A DNA stretch of 64,000 nucleotides from Harmonia axyridis (GCF_914767665.1 NC_059504.1:20276501-20340500), one strand, 5' to 3'; numbered from the stretch's first letter, positions 44,658-57,480 are shown. The notes: generated from the sequence alone by a model not told the origin. Program-made: numbers and translations.

Positions 44658-44895
44658 AATACATGAAATATAATTAGAGAAGTGTGAGTTTCTTCAAATG
44701 AAAAAGCACAACATTTTTTGATGCTATCCCTGAAAAAATCATCATTGCAAAATTAAATTTTTGAAAGAATTAAATCTTTAGAAATTGACATGTCCTCAAT
44801 ATTTTTATTATAGTTAACTATAATATTCTAGGTATATTATCATCAGAGTAGGTATCAGAGGAAAACAGAGCAGACACATAACCATGTGGCTTACA

Positions 44896-44901
44896 AATAA
44901 A
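44896..44901 (+). terminator. ITPA: Candidate ITPA poly(A) signal
   Basis: AATAAA lies about 240 bases after the ITPA stop. It is the first full match I noticed; there is no transcript support. Confidence 0.35.
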
Positions 44902-46068
44902 TTTCTTGTATATACAGTATGTTTGTCAATGTAGTTGTTAATTTCAAACAAGCTTAGTACAGCCCGTACGTGGATGGAATGTATCCATTCATATGTTTTG
45001 TTAGTGAAATGGAATAACCTAATTTATTCATACGAAGGAATATTTAGTTGTATCAAAAAATAATGATTTGATTCAATTGATTACTATAAAATAAATTATT
45101 TTGAACCAATTAATACTGTATATGGTTTTAAAATAGCAATTTTGTGGAAAGATGTTAAACCTAAAGTTCTCACAACAAAAAATTATCTTGCAATTCTTTT
45201 CAGAGGAATAATTGATTTCCCTATTCTAATAATGATTTGTTCAGTACAATTAAATTTTCAATTGAGGGTAAAGATAGGCCATTTCAGCATAAAGTTCAGA
45301 TATTTAGATTTACGAAATATTATTAAAAAATCATATAAAATAAATCATATTTATTAACCTCAAAAATATATACTTTTTCTTTTACATTAATTGTCATATG
45401 TATTCGTATACATCGATGTTTTTGATTGTGGTTATCAGAAATAGATAAAAATATATGAAGAACTGGACTGCCGAAGGTGAAGCTCGTAATAATTATGACG
45501 GCCATATTATCGGTAGGGTAAATGATTATAATAATAAACAGACTTTATTCAACAAATGTACATACATTTGCCCTGAAAAGGTGAATTGTAGATGTAAGGT
45601 AAAAGAACCAGTGATCTAGTATTCGTCCCAATTACACAATTTTCCGTTTTATTAAATATCTAGAGACATCTAGCTTTTAAGTGATTAATTATGCTTAAAA
45701 TTCAAAATGTGATTATTTTGTGTTATCTACTTTAGTTACAATAATGTGGGTAACACTGTTGTTTTAACAGGGTTGAAAAAGTCGAGTTTCAGAAAGTACC
45801 GGTTTACAGTGTTTGCTAAGCAATTCTGTTAAGGTAGGTGGTAACATTATTATTGCTACTATAGATTCCCAATACCGTAAAATGAAGTTTTTATTGATTA
45901 TTTCGGGAATAAAGTAACAAATAACGTTATTGCTAATGAAATTCGGAAGTAAACTACCGAAAAACATAGTAATTCTAGTGTGACGAACACAGGTACATTA
46001 CAGATAGAATATGTCTTAGTAACCGTCGAAATTGACGAATACTGGGACATTTATCGTTAAGATCAAAG
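44902..46068. other. Intergenic DNA
   Basis: AT-rich DNA without a supported gene. The right part may belong to the pogo-like element that follows, but I could not find a convincing terminal inverted repeat. Confidence 0.4.
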
Positions 46069-47154
46069 TTGCATAAAACAACTTTGTTCAAACACAATGA
46101 CTTAGCTCTTATTCGTATAATTATGCTGAAATTCCAAAGTTTACGAGGATCAGTAATCGTCATAGTGTTTTATGAAAGACTTGTCGAATTGAAAAGCTTA
46201 AAATCTTATGACGATTATAGGGACTTATACCTGACGAACTCTGATTTTTTTCAGATATACGCAACAAAAATTCAATCAAAGCGGTTCAGATATTCGGAAA
46301 ATGATATGCATAAAGCTCTTTTGGCTGTTGAAAATGGAATGTCTATCTATTCAGCCGCGAAGGCTTTCAAAGTACCAAGAATGACATTATCAGACAAATT
46401 AAGAGGAAAAACACCCATTATAAGAAAAATGGGACCTCCTTCCATTTTATCCAGCGAAGAGGAAATGTTATTGGAAAAATGGATCCTTCATCTAGCATCT
46501 GTTCGTTTTCCAGTAACTAAAGAACAACTTCTAGATAGCGTTCAAATATTATCAAAACAATTAGGAAAGCAAGACAAATTTCCAAATGGCAGAACCCAAC
46601 TTGGAAAAACAGGAAAATCGAGAGGAAAGTGATTTTTCTGCAACACTATACAACCAGCCTTCACAAGAAAAATTAAGGAAACTACCAACATGCGAGCCAC
46701 CACCATCAGAAGCCGTTATAAAAGAATCTACAATAATGGAAGAATTTCCAACACCTTTTAAAAAAACTTTATATTGGCCTTCCACATCTACCACAAGTTC
46801 GAATCCTCAAAGAAAAAAAATAAAGAAAAGGTGCCTGCCGTGGCAACTTCCATGGAATGGCACAGTATTATTCCAAGAAAGAACAGGAAAAAGAAGACAA
46901 AATTAGAAAAATTGAAAAAAAAAAGAGAAGAAAGTGCAAACAAAAAACACGAGAAGAAAATAGCAGGAAAAAAGAAGCTGTGTAAGGATACGAAGAGAAA
47001 AACAAATGTTTCCTTAAGATGATATTGCAAAATATGTGAAGGGGAACCTGAGAAAGATATGATACAATGTTTATCCTGCAAATGTTGGATCCATGAAATA
47101 TGCGCTGGAGTTTCTAAGAGTCCTAAGAAGTTTAATTGTTCACTTTGCAAATAA
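46069..47154 (+). pseudogene. Pogo/Tigger-like transposase relic: psq HTH, CENP-B HTH and C-terminal PHD-like finger, DDE core missing
   Basis: Frame 1 carries a psq-type HTH (KALLAVENGMSIYSAAKAFK, VPRMTLSDKLRGK) and a CENP-B-type HTH (LSSEEEMLLEKWILHLASV) up to KFPNGR near 46590. The DDE domain that should follow is absent. The sequence jumps to a polar, then lysine-rich tail in other frames and, after a TGA, to a PHD-like finger (YCKICEGEPEKDMIQCLSCK, CWIHEICAG, NCSLCK) that stops at 47154. Such PHD tails occur in insect pogo-group transposases. It is probably a deletion derivative; a domesticated spliced gene is less likely because frames are broken. Confidence 0.7.
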
Positions 47155-47524
47155 AGAAAAATTAGAATAAAACGTTTTTGCGATGATTGTCTGTTTTTCA
47201 TATAGTTTATTGATTCAATTTCCTTATCCTTTCTGACTGACGGTCATTCCGACATTGCTGTGACGAATACTAGGATAGGTCTAAGTTGGATATGACGATT
47301 ACCGGGTAAAATCCTATAATTTTATTATTTTAATTATATCTTTGGTTCAAAATAATTTTATTGGATAAAGTTTGTATCTTTCATAAAATGAAGATTCTGA
47401 GGAGAATATATCAAAATTTTGAAATCTTTTGGTGATCGCGATGTAGATTTACTAGAAATATCAATCTGTGAATTGGCTTAAACTGACGATAACTGGTGCT
47501 TTTACCTTAATGATTATATCATCG

Positions 47525-47926
47525 TCCCTTATTACCATCTGTGAATTTTGCATTCGTCATCGGTATACACTTACCTGTTGTTTTCGTTTTTTTGTATCAT
47601 ATCCGTCACAAAATTTCAATACTGTTCTTATCGAAGAACTGAAGTGAGTAATTCGCATCGGAAAATTAATTGTCTGGGCTGTGTTGTACAATTTATTGTG
47701 CTTCATTCAAATTGCAATTTATTTGTAAAGACATCAGTTTTGATTTGACTATATCTATAGGCTGCTCCTAAATTGGAGGTACAAATGAAAATGTCAGATT
47801 TCTCGAATCATTTCAAGTAAAAAAGTCCTATAACATGAGTGTGCAATCGCTTTGTTTTTGAGATACAGGTGTTTTTCTCTCATAGTACCTTCCCTTCACA
47901 AGATATTTGACTTCAATTGGCATATA
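47525..47926 (+). repeat. Repeat R, left half (interrupted copy)
   Basis: This matches 58547-58915 in direct orientation (GTTGTACAATTT..TTCATTCAAATTGCAATT, CCTAAATTGGAGGT.CAAATG, ACCTTCCCTTCACAAGATA). The right half continues at 51287-51540 after the fold-back insertion. No coding potential is recognised. Confidence 0.75.
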
Positions 47927-50900
47927 CAGGGTGTTTCAAGTTCGACGGCCTATTAGACGTTTCTGGAGAACGGGACCGATTTGAAATCTGAAAATTCGGA
48001 ATATGACATTGTTCATGATTTCAGCTAAAATATTTTCGAAGTTCCGGCACTTCCGGTTATACAAGAATTAAAACAAATTTAAAAAAAAAAACTCTTTTTT
48101 TCATTTTATGTCTTAGATATTATCGAGATTTCCATTTTAAATTACTCTTTCCTAAAGTTATTGCGTTAGTCCTTATAGTTTTCAAAATATTAAGGAAAAA
48201 CCGAAAAAAACAGAATTTCCATAGTCACTATTAGATACGTGAATTATTTTTACTGTGAAAATCCTATGCGTAGGTATACTCAATTCACTTTCTCAAACTA
48301 GAGTAATGAAGGAATATCGTGCATATCTTGAACTTGAGAAATATCATCACAGGGTGTTTCAAAAATTGTGAACAAAATTTGATCATAACTTTCGATTTTC
48401 AAATTAGAACCCTATATTTTTGTGATTTCGTTGGATTCTACGGTAAAAAATAAGGGTAGTATCCAAACATGTTTATGCTCTTAAATTCAATAATTCAAGA
48501 GTTATTCCAGATTTTATGAATTTATGTTATACGTAGGGTCAATTTTATTCGATATGTTTCCAGACAGACTCGCAATAATACTCTATGACCATAGAAATTT
48601 AAATATCTAATTACTTTACATGTGACAGGCATTTTCATTATCAAAGCTTCACAAATTGAATTTTCGATATTCAAATGACAAAATTCTGGATATACTTTTC
48701 TCTAATTATGTGGCAAATCAGTTCATTTTCGGCACATCTCGTGGAACAAAATAGACTGGAACGGATTTTTCTATTATCTGTCAAATTTGTGATACAAAAA
48801 ACTGATCTGCCAACCAACATTTTTCAATGCAAAAATCACTAATAGATATTTATAGAAATTTCCGTTAATTTCAATAAAAAGGCAGTGAATGCGGGAATAT
48901 AATGTTTAAAGCTCGTACAGAAATATACTTCCGAAATATCTTCTCTTCAATTGGTGGTGAATGTGGATATTTCTGATTGAATGCTCGACAAGTTCTCGAA
49001 ACAATTCTGTTGCATTCACCGAGGATATAGAATAGTAATAGTAATAATGTTTATTTAATGATTAGTCTACATTCAAAACAAAATACAGTCATTTTACAAT
49101 GTAAGAAAATATTGAAAGAAAAAAAAAAAAATCGTGACATGAAACAAACAGAAATCAAATTTTCTCGAAGGTGAGCTCCCGGAGGATTAAACCTTGTGTG
49201 AGAATTAAAAAAAAAAAAAAAAAAAAAAAAGTACAAGTTTAAAAGTCTTGACGTAATTTCCACGAATTCTCAACAGACGGCAGATTAAAGGTGCAACACG
49301 AGTAGACTGACGACTCCAGGACTACTGATTCGGTATGTTATAGGTGTTCTTTATGTCGATTATACTGGCTATGAAGTGTCTTGACTGACTCAGGATCCAA
49401 CTTTTTATTTTCTTCTTAAATGCAGTCATTATACTAGGAATCTTCAAAACTTGAGGGATACCATTATAAACTCGAGGCGCAAGAAACAGGTGTGATCTCT
49501 GACCCCTCGTCCCACATGAGGTCGGCAATAATATGAGCTGTCCTCTATTTCTGGTGTCATGACCATGCTCATTGAAACTTGCAGACATAATGTTCTTCCT
49601 CTGGTGAACCGCAAGCGCCAGGAAAAACAACTGCCTCATATCCATTACAGCGGCAATCCTGAAGAGCTCGTCAGTTGGGAATCGATAGGGCTTGTTCAAT
49701 ATGATTTTCAAAATCCACTTTTGTGTTATTTCGAGCTTGTTTAAATGAGTTTTAACAATTCCTCCCCAGCCCAGCAAACCATAAGTCAAATGAGGCTGCA
49801 CCAACACCAGATATAATGTTCTCAACAATTGGGCATCGCAAAACCTTCTGAGATTTTTAAATTTCTGTATTAGAGTTCTCAATTTCTGGACTATTTTGTT
49901 AATTTGTTGTTTCCATCTAAGATGTTTGTCCAACACAACACCCAGGTATTTTACCGTGTCCGCTGAGTGTATCATGCAGTGATCGTCAACCACCAGTGAT
50001 GTAAAAGTGGGGCAAAATGCGACAGAGTTGCTGAAAGGAACGAAAACAGTTTTTTCCATATTCAGAGTCAAAATTTTAGATCGTAGGTATTTTGATATTA
50101 AGTTGAAGTTGAAGAATAGATCCAGAATTTCATTATTTGAATAAAGAGGATTTATATCGTGAAATTATAATCTTCTAGCTTCAATAATGAGTACACCTGT
50201 CATTTTGAAATAATTGCATCTTTTAATTTCTCTAATTCTGTGGTTATTCCGTTCATTCTTCCACATCTTGTAGAACAAAATCGTGCGAGAACATATCAGA
50301 AACGCACAGTTTTCATGGTTATATTTTATTATTCTATGTTGGTATTCCGAACTTTCCGCCACGGCTTTATCTGTCAATTCATCAATTTGCCTTAAAGAAA
50401 TCAGTTCTGCCAACCAACATTTTTCAATGAAAAAATCACTAAAATATATTTATGGAAATATTTCATTAATTTCAATGAAAATGCAATGAATTAGAGAAAA
50501 TAATGTATAATACTCGTACAGAAGGCTCATTCTACCACTCGTTCATTCCAAAACTCGCCACTTCGTGGCTCGTTTTTGAATTTTGAACTCGTGGAAGAAT
50601 ATCAATGCCTTCTGCACTTGTATTATAAATAACTATTCTATCATCATAGAATACTGATTTGAAACGCACTCTAGAAACAGATTGAATGAAATTGACCCTA
50701 ATACTTATAACATAAATTCATAAGATCTCGAATTAAGAGCATAATCATGTTTGGACACTACCCTTACTTCTCACCGTAGAATCCAACGAAAACACAAAAA
50801 AATAGGGTTCTAATTTGAAAATCGAAAGTTATGATCTAATTTTGTTCACAATTTTTGGCACAATATTTGAAACACCCTGTGATGATATTTTTCAAATTCC

Positions 50901-51286
50901 AGATATGCACGATATTCCAACATCATTCTAGTTTGAGAAAGTGAATTGAGTATACGCATAGGATATTCACAGTAAAAATAATTCACGTAATTGTGACTAA
51001 GGAAATTCTCTCTTTTTTACGGTTTTTTCTCAATATTTTGAAAACTATGAGGACTAACGCAATAATTTTAGCGAAGAGTAATTGAGAATGGAAGTCTTGA
51101 TAATATGTGGGACATAAAATGGAAAAAAATAATTTTTAATTCTTGTATAACCGGAAGTGCTAGAACTTCGAAAATATTTTAGCTGGATAGAGCATCATGA
51201 ACAATGTCATATTCCGAATTTTCAGGTTTCAAATCGGCCCCGTTCTCCAGAAACGTCTAATAGGCCGTCGAACTTGAAACACCCTG
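47927..51286. mobile_element. Fold-back element with ~640-bp arms carrying a LINE insert
   Basis: The arms (47927 to about 48570, and about 50650-51286) start CAGGGTGTTTCAAGTTCGAC with GGCCTATTAGACGTTT close to the end, flanked by TA (47925-47926, 51287-51288). The loop holds two direct copies of a 250-300-bp unit (about 48690-48940 and 50210-50530, sharing CTGCCAACCAACATTTTTCA) and the 5'-truncated LINE at 49030-50145. The element is inserted in repeat R; the other copy of R lacks it. Confidence 0.85.
49030..50145 (-). mobile_element. 5'-truncated LINE inside the fold-back loop
   Basis: The minus strand encodes the RT C-terminal part (50071-49322): MTLNMEKTVFVPFSN, TVKYLGVVLDKHLRWKQQIN, HLTYGLLGWGG and a full C-terminus. 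It ends in an (ATT/ATTACT)n tail. A near-perfect duplication GAGGATWTA flanks it at 49021-49029 and 50146-50154. It resembles LINE A in the aligned C-terminus. It lacks the endonuclease and RT core, so it is dead. Confidence 0.85.
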
Positions 51287-51540
51287 TATATTCCAAAAAA
51301 CTCTGGTTCAGTACTATATTTTTTCGTTTGTTGAAGTTTTGTCGTATCTGTAATTGATTTCGAGAATAAATTTCAAACAGCTCTCTATAGTAATTTTCAG
51401 GAAAATCCAAATTATCCTATGAAGATCCAGTAAGGTAGCTCTGATGAATAGATTAATTATAAGTTTTGGTATTTATTTACCAACTCTTATTGATTTTCTA
51501 AGAAGGTAGCGTACTGTTCAGAGAACAGAAGTCGAAAATT
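51287..51540 (+). repeat. Repeat R, right half (interrupted copy)
   Basis: This matches 59056-59310 (AAAATCCAAATTAT, AAAGATCCAG..AAGCT.TGATGAAT, TTTGGTA.TTATTTACC). It is the continuation of 47525-47926 across the fold-back insertion. Confidence 0.75.
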
Positions 51541-52108
51541 TTGATCGCTTGTTCAAATTATCATATTTTTTTCATTAGTTTTTGCACAGGTAAATTTTTG
51601 AATCAATAGATATATAAATCCAGTTTTCTGAACATTAATCTGAAGTCAAAACTTCCTGGTCTATGACAAGTCATTAAAACAGAATAAACTTCCAGAAAAA
51701 TACCATTTTTGGAACAATTTTCTTGAAGGAACGAAAATGCTCATCAAAAAATAAATGCATATTTGAAAGGTTAGGATTTGCCTTTTCGATAGGTATGATA
51801 TTGAATTTCTTCACCAAATCATTGAAGAAGAAAATCTGAATATAAATGGAAAGGAAACGAAAACATTGGGAACAAAATGTATTTCTGAATCACAAATATA
51901 AAAACAATTGAAAAAGCTTAATTATAACTGTGAACTTTATTCTTATATTGATTTAAAAAAATGTTATCTAAACATAACTAATATTGCGATCTATATACAT
52001 ATATACACATAACACACAAAATTGTAGAATCAGAAATATACATATCGAATAATTCAAATAAATTATTTCATAAAAATACCTATAATCTAGAAAAAATAGT
52101 ATCAATAA
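51541..52108. other. 3' flank of the ankyrin gene
   Basis: Non-coding. AATAAA on the minus strand (51941-51936) lies about 170 bases after the ankyrin-gene stop and is a plausible poly(A) signal. Confidence 0.4.
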
Positions 52109-55100
52109 CTATATTTTCACATGCTGTTGCAAAAATTTCATTTTTTCTTGCTTTATCACTTTCTGTTTATATTCAACAATTTTTCTGATTTTTCTTACTT
52201 CATTATTCTCGCTTTCTTCCAACTGGTTGGCCTTCCGTTTATTCGAAGAAGAAGCTTCCTCGGCGATAGTTTCTTGCGGTAGACATTTTTCATATTTATA
52301 GTATTCTTTTGTTGGAATGTATCTCAAAATTTCTTTCATGCAATAAAAATTCAGCCTTCCGTTCGAGATCACACTGAGAAATTTTAAAGCATTTTCTTCT
52401 TCGTGAAATATTTTCAACCCAGCCTGAAATTTGCTTTTAAGTCTTAGACCGTAAATTGGAAATTCTTGTTCATTGAATGTGATCATGGTTGACCTCAGAA
52501 TTGGGTTATTGCAGAGTTTGGATATTTGATTTCTATCCGAGGTGAGGATTCTCAAATAAGAACAATCCAATCCGAATATTTTTCGAGACTCCAAATGGTA
52601 CAATTCTTTTCTACAAGCTACTTCCAAATCAAACAATATATAATTATTACTTGTAGGGTTGAAATCCATTTGGCACTTTCCACTGACATTTAAAAGAACT
52701 AGATATTTCAAAACAGTTCGTCTTCTAAAGTGGCAGTCCATTATTACATCAAAGAACGTTTTATTTTGAGAATTAACTATTTTCACGTCAATTCCACTTT
52801 CCATTAGTAAATTTAAAAACGGGATGAACTTAAATATATCACAATTGTACATTAATGTGTGCAGAGCTGTATTACCGGATTCGTCTTGTAAGTTGATCTT
52901 AGCTCCTCTTTGGATCAGTAATTTGGCACAGGATACTGCTTTACGTTTGTAGTGAAACTTGGCAAGCAGATGCAAAGGTGTGAAACCAAATCTGCCAATT
53001 GAATTGATGTCACAACCAATGTCTAATAACATTTTAAACATTTCTAAGTTTATTCTTTTTTCTTGACGACATAGCTTATGAAGTATAGTGTCACCGTTTT
53101 CATCCCTCACTTTGAAGTCAGCTCCTACTTCTAGAAGAATTTTTACTTGCTCCATCAGGTTGTCTTCAACTGCGATGAAAAGCGGTGTTTCCAAATTATA
53201 GTTCTTCACTTCACAATCGACACCGAGCTTTAAAAGAGATCTTGTGATGTGTGGTTCTGCCATTGCTACTACTATGTGTAAGGGAGTGTTACCATCGCTA
53301 AAGAATCGATAATGTTCAATAGATTCATATTTAAGATCGTAGAATTTTTTTAAGAATGGCAGGAACAAAATGATCAAATCCACATCTGAAATAAAATGAG
53401 TAAATTAAGTATATCTATGAATCTATGATATTTTTCGTATGATCAATTAATATTTTGTTATAGCTTATAATTGTTAATAGCCATTTTTGTCTAATGGAGA
53501 ATATAAAAAAGCCTTCAACTAGTGTTGGCATAGGATGCAGAAACACGAGATTAATGATCAATAACAAATATGAAGACTCTTGAAATGATAATTAGTTATA
53601 CTAAGTGAGAAGATAATAGGGTGATCCGCCGAGATGGCCTATTAAACGTTTATGGAAAACTAATCATAATTTTGACCTGAAAATTTGCAGATTGGGATTT
53701 GAGACGAAGATCTTTCTCCCTGAAAATGGTAGCGATGAGGACCCATATTTTTTCGAATATTTCGGCAGGAAAAGTTTATTTAAAAAACATTTTTTTTTTC
53801 GATTCTGCAATTACGTGTTATTATAAGACTGTTTGCGGTTTGGACCAAAAATGTATAGGGTGTTCATAAGAAGATCATGAACTTGGTCAATTCAAATTCA
53901 TTAAAACTCAAGATTTTCAAATTAAAACCTATATTTTTTATTATTTCAGTCGATTCTACGTACAAAAATAGTGGGATTTACTTGAGAAAACCCTATACCT
54001 GAAGTGAATACTGAATCGACTGAAATAAAAAAAAATATAGGTTCTAATTTGAAAATATTATGAGTTTTGATGAATTTGAGTTGTCCAAGTTCATGATCTA
54101 CTTATAGACACCCTGTACATTTTTGGTCTAAACCGCAAAGAGTTTCATAATACTACGTATTTGTAGAATCGAAAAAAAATTTTTTTTTAAAAAAAGCTAT
54201 TTCTGCCGAAATTGTCATAAAAAAAAGCTATCTAATGATGCAATAATATACTGGGTGTGCCATTTGAAATAAGTAATTAGTAGTCTGTTTCCGGTGTAAC
54301 CGGAAGTTGTAGAGACCTGAAAATATTTTAGGGAGAAAGATTATTGTCTCAAACCCCAATATGCAAATTTTCAGCTCAAAATTATGATTAGTTTTCTATA
54401 AACGTCTAATAGGCCATCCCGGTGAATCAGATGAACAAGAAAAAAAAAGAAAATATAACATATTATCGAATATGCGAATATGGTTAATTAAATGGAATAT
54501 CAAATAAATGGCAGAAAGGGCCCGGCTATTCTTTCTACATAAGAGGAGTCTTGAAATATTCGACAGAGAAAACCGCCAGTTTTTATATTGCAAATGAGAA
54601 CATAGTTCGAAGTTCGTTTAATTTTGAAAAATTATTAATAAAAATATCTATCATATTTGACACTAACCTACGATGGATCAAAATATTGATGTCTCATTTA
54701 AAGTTTAAGTAACGTTGGGTAGAAATTATCAGTGACGATGGGACACAGTAACTAAGCCTACACAAAACAAAACTGCTTTTTATAACTCATATAAGCTCTA
54801 AGCTCTGAGAGGTCTAGGAGAGTCGGGATAGAAAACATAAAACAGAGAATATGAGAAGTGCTTCACGATGAAAAATGTTATAAATATTTAATGATATCGC
54901 AAAATTAAATTCGTTAAAAATATATCAACTCACCTTTAATTTCTATTACCAAATTGATTAATGTATTGTTTCTATTATCATCTATTGCACAAGTTGTCGT
55001 TGGATCTGCTCCATTTTTTAAAACACAGGATATCACTTCGAGGTCTCTCTTCCTTCCAACATTTCCTTTCATTCTTTTCTTCACTAACTCTGCCAAATAC

Positions 55101-55222
55101 CAATTCAAAAATTGATGATTCATCTTTTCAGATTCAATATACTCAACAGCATATTCAGCTGAACATGTGTTTACAAAAAAATCCAAAAAACAATTTACTG
55201 AAATTTTATTTAAGAAATTCAT
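52109..55222 (-). CDS. Ankyrin-repeat protein, two exons, function unknown
   Basis: Exon 1 is 55222-54934 and exon 2 53385-52109. The intron has GTGAGT and TTTATTTCAG borders, and the phase fits (G + AT gives Asp). The product is 521 residues. After a start MNFLNKISVNCFLDFFVNTC there are about five recognisable ankyrin repeats (DGNTPLHIVVAMAEPHITRS, LETPLFIAVEDN, NGDTILHKLCRQ, FGFTPLHLLAKF, SGNTALHTLMYN), with a probable degenerate one in exon 1. The C-terminal half has no known domain and ends lysine/glutamate-rich with a possible nuclear signal (NKRKANQLEESENNEVRKIRK region). There is no signal peptide or membrane span. The intron carries a fold-back element. Probably an insect-specific gene; role not assignable. 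Confidence 0.82.
53618..54430. mobile_element. Fold-back type element in the ankyrin-gene intron
   Basis: Ends AGGGTGATCCGCCGAGATGG (about 53618) and the inverse ..CATCCCGGTGAATC (about 54430). Both ends carry GGCCTATTARACGTTTAT. An inner inverted pair (CAAATTAAAACCTATATTTT and its inverse) brackets a short centre near 54000. Related to the element at 39260-40368. Confidence 0.8.
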
Positions 55223-57084
55223 GATGTCTCAATTTTTCGGCACAAATTCAGAATAGATACCAACTAGTTCTGGTTCAGATAGCAACTGAAGCTTTCAGGA
55301 AAAGTGGTTCTTATATATTACAAAATTCAGGTAGAATTTTGAAAAGAAGAAGAAATATACTGATAATGTTAATTACATGCAATTAAATTTCAATTTTGTA
55401 CATACTAGTCGTTACATTTCAAGAAATACAGATTTTTCAAAAAGTGATTAATATTCAACGGTTAACTGAAACTTCAAAACAATCATATCGTCATTAAGTA
55501 CTCTGAAAATACGGAATGATCGTTTACGGGTAAAAATTTGAAATAATTGTAAGATAATTCCAAAATGTTTCATAATTGAGAAAATGTCATTTTCACTTTA
55601 GCTACTCCTCCCTAGAATTTTACATACTAAGGCTAAAATAATTACAAGATCAGCAAAAAATGAATTTAACTCAATTTCTAAATTGAAGTTATCTAAAAGT
55701 TCACCTCCCAACCCAAAAATCGGGTCTGTAACCACGTCTGAACATTTGTAATCCACAAAAGAAGTTCACAATTTACTCTTTAGAATGTGTAGAATCCATG
55801 AATAGAATCGAAAAAATCCATCGAAGGTTTTACACGAGAAATATAATTTTAATTTAATTCCTCCTATCTTGAGTACGAGATCCATAATTTTTTAAGATTA
55901 AATATCGAAAAAATGAAATCGTAAAAATTGATTTCTCAACTTGCCTACAAAAAAAAATTAAACATATTTTATATAATAAATCAACTTATTTATATCGACT
56001 ATAGTAAATTGACTACCACACCCGATGTCCTCGAATTGTTTATATAATAAAGCCCTAAACTTGATAGTTTTGCTGTAACTTTTCTTTGAGAATTAGATAT
56101 ATTCATTACGCTGTACTTCGGCGTATTTTTATATTTTGTTTATCATTTTGTCAAAAATCCATACATTTTTAATACGAAATACTGAAGTCAAACATAAAAA
56201 TCAGTTGCAAAATAGTGGAACGAATGTTCGTACATAATTTCGTGAAGATCATATAGGTAATTGGGATTCTAAATTTAGTAGTCAGTTATACCAAAATTGA
56301 ACACGGGAAACAATAATCATTTTTTTTTTTTTGATCTGACAACCGGTTATGAACCGCAGAATATCTTTCAGGGAACTGAGGGAACGGATCTATTTATTTC
56401 CAATTTTTTCGGTTATTACCGAGTAGGGAGAATCAAAGATATGACAGTATGTAAGAAGATGCAAAAAGGACGACATTTCGTGAAAAAATTCCATGATGCT
56501 CACAAAAGCCCTTTTTCATTTTTTTGGGAAGAAAGAAGTTTCTGTGATCCCTTATTCTGATATCGATAAACAACGATACTTATTTCAATCCTACCTTGTC
56601 CTCTTCTCTTGTGTCTTGGAGTTGTTGCCTCATCTCTACCAAAGATGATTTCTATATGTAGGAAATCTTCTAGTTCATTTTCAGATCAAATAATCCTCAT
56701 ATTGCTTAAATTCCTACCTGAGAGATAATTCTGAATATTTCATTCATAAGTCTCAATATTGCCCTTGTACATCTTTGTGTTTAAAAATCTCTCAAGTGTA
56801 AATTTCATGATTTTAACTGGAATCTTCGTACGAATATAGACTCTAAATGGATGAGCTCATAAAGGCTAGTTCTCGGTCATATTATTCACCCAAATAGCTG
56901 CTTATGGTCGAAAATTAATTCATAGATCTAAATATTGCTCCTGTTTACCCTTATGTTTGAAAATATCTACAATATGTAACTTGTCAAAACTTATTTTAGT
57001 CGTTCTCGAAATGAAGGAAAAACTCAGGGGTATAACCTACACGTTAAATAGAGTATTGATTCTTCAAGATTCAGTAGAAGAATA
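55223..57084. other. Intergenic DNA without recognisable genes
   Basis: About 1.9 kb of AT-rich DNA. An 87-codon plus-strand frame at 56297 begins in a poly-T run and has no recognisable domain. Nothing else stands out. Confidence 0.5.
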
Positions 57085-57275
57085 TGGTTTATAAAGCCCC
57101 AAAAATGATATTAATTCAATTTAATGGAATGCCATCATTACTAACGGCATTTTTAACAAAGTGAACTTGATATACCTACTAACAAAATGAATTAAATTAG
57201 AAATTATTTGTATACAAGAATCTAATCTTAACAAAAGTAAACCACTAAAATTGCAAACTTTAATTATATTTAAAT
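57085..57275 (+). pseudogene. Fragment of a Jockey-like LINE (endonuclease start)
   Basis: This closely resembles 62845-63020 of the LINE at the right edge (TGGTTTATAA.GCCC.AAA, AGAAATTATTTG.ATACAAGA, ATCTA..CTTAA). It covers the beginning of ORF2 and is heavily mutated. Confidence 0.6.
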
Positions 57276-57480
57276 AAATAATAATTTATTGATCCTGTTG
57301 GACCCAGTGTTGGGTATAGGATAAGTCATATCAATACAAATTTACAAATCACTACAACAGATTTCTGTCATCTAAATACTCCTCAACACTATAATATGCC
57401 TTACTAATCAACAGCGATTCAACAATTTTCTTAAAACTTAATGTATTCATAACTTTCACAGAATCATAAATAATAAAAAT
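57276..57480 (-). pseudogene. LINE 3' end fragment
   Basis: The minus strand reads DSVKVMNTLSFKKIVESLL then YYSVEEYLDD, stops, and an (ATT)n-type tail (AATAAATTATTATTTATT). The pattern YSVEEYL at the C-terminus is common in insect CR1/Jockey-type LINEs. It is truncated and dead. Confidence 0.55.

Noticed and set aside
46788..47201. Minus-strand 137-residue Phe/Leu-rich frame
   Set aside because: It is antisense to the lysine-rich tail of the pogo-like relic, which explains its poly-Phe character.
56297..56560. Plus-strand 87-residue frame MNTGNNNHFFFFD..
   Set aside because: It opens in a poly-T run, has no recognisable domain and no neighbouring exon.
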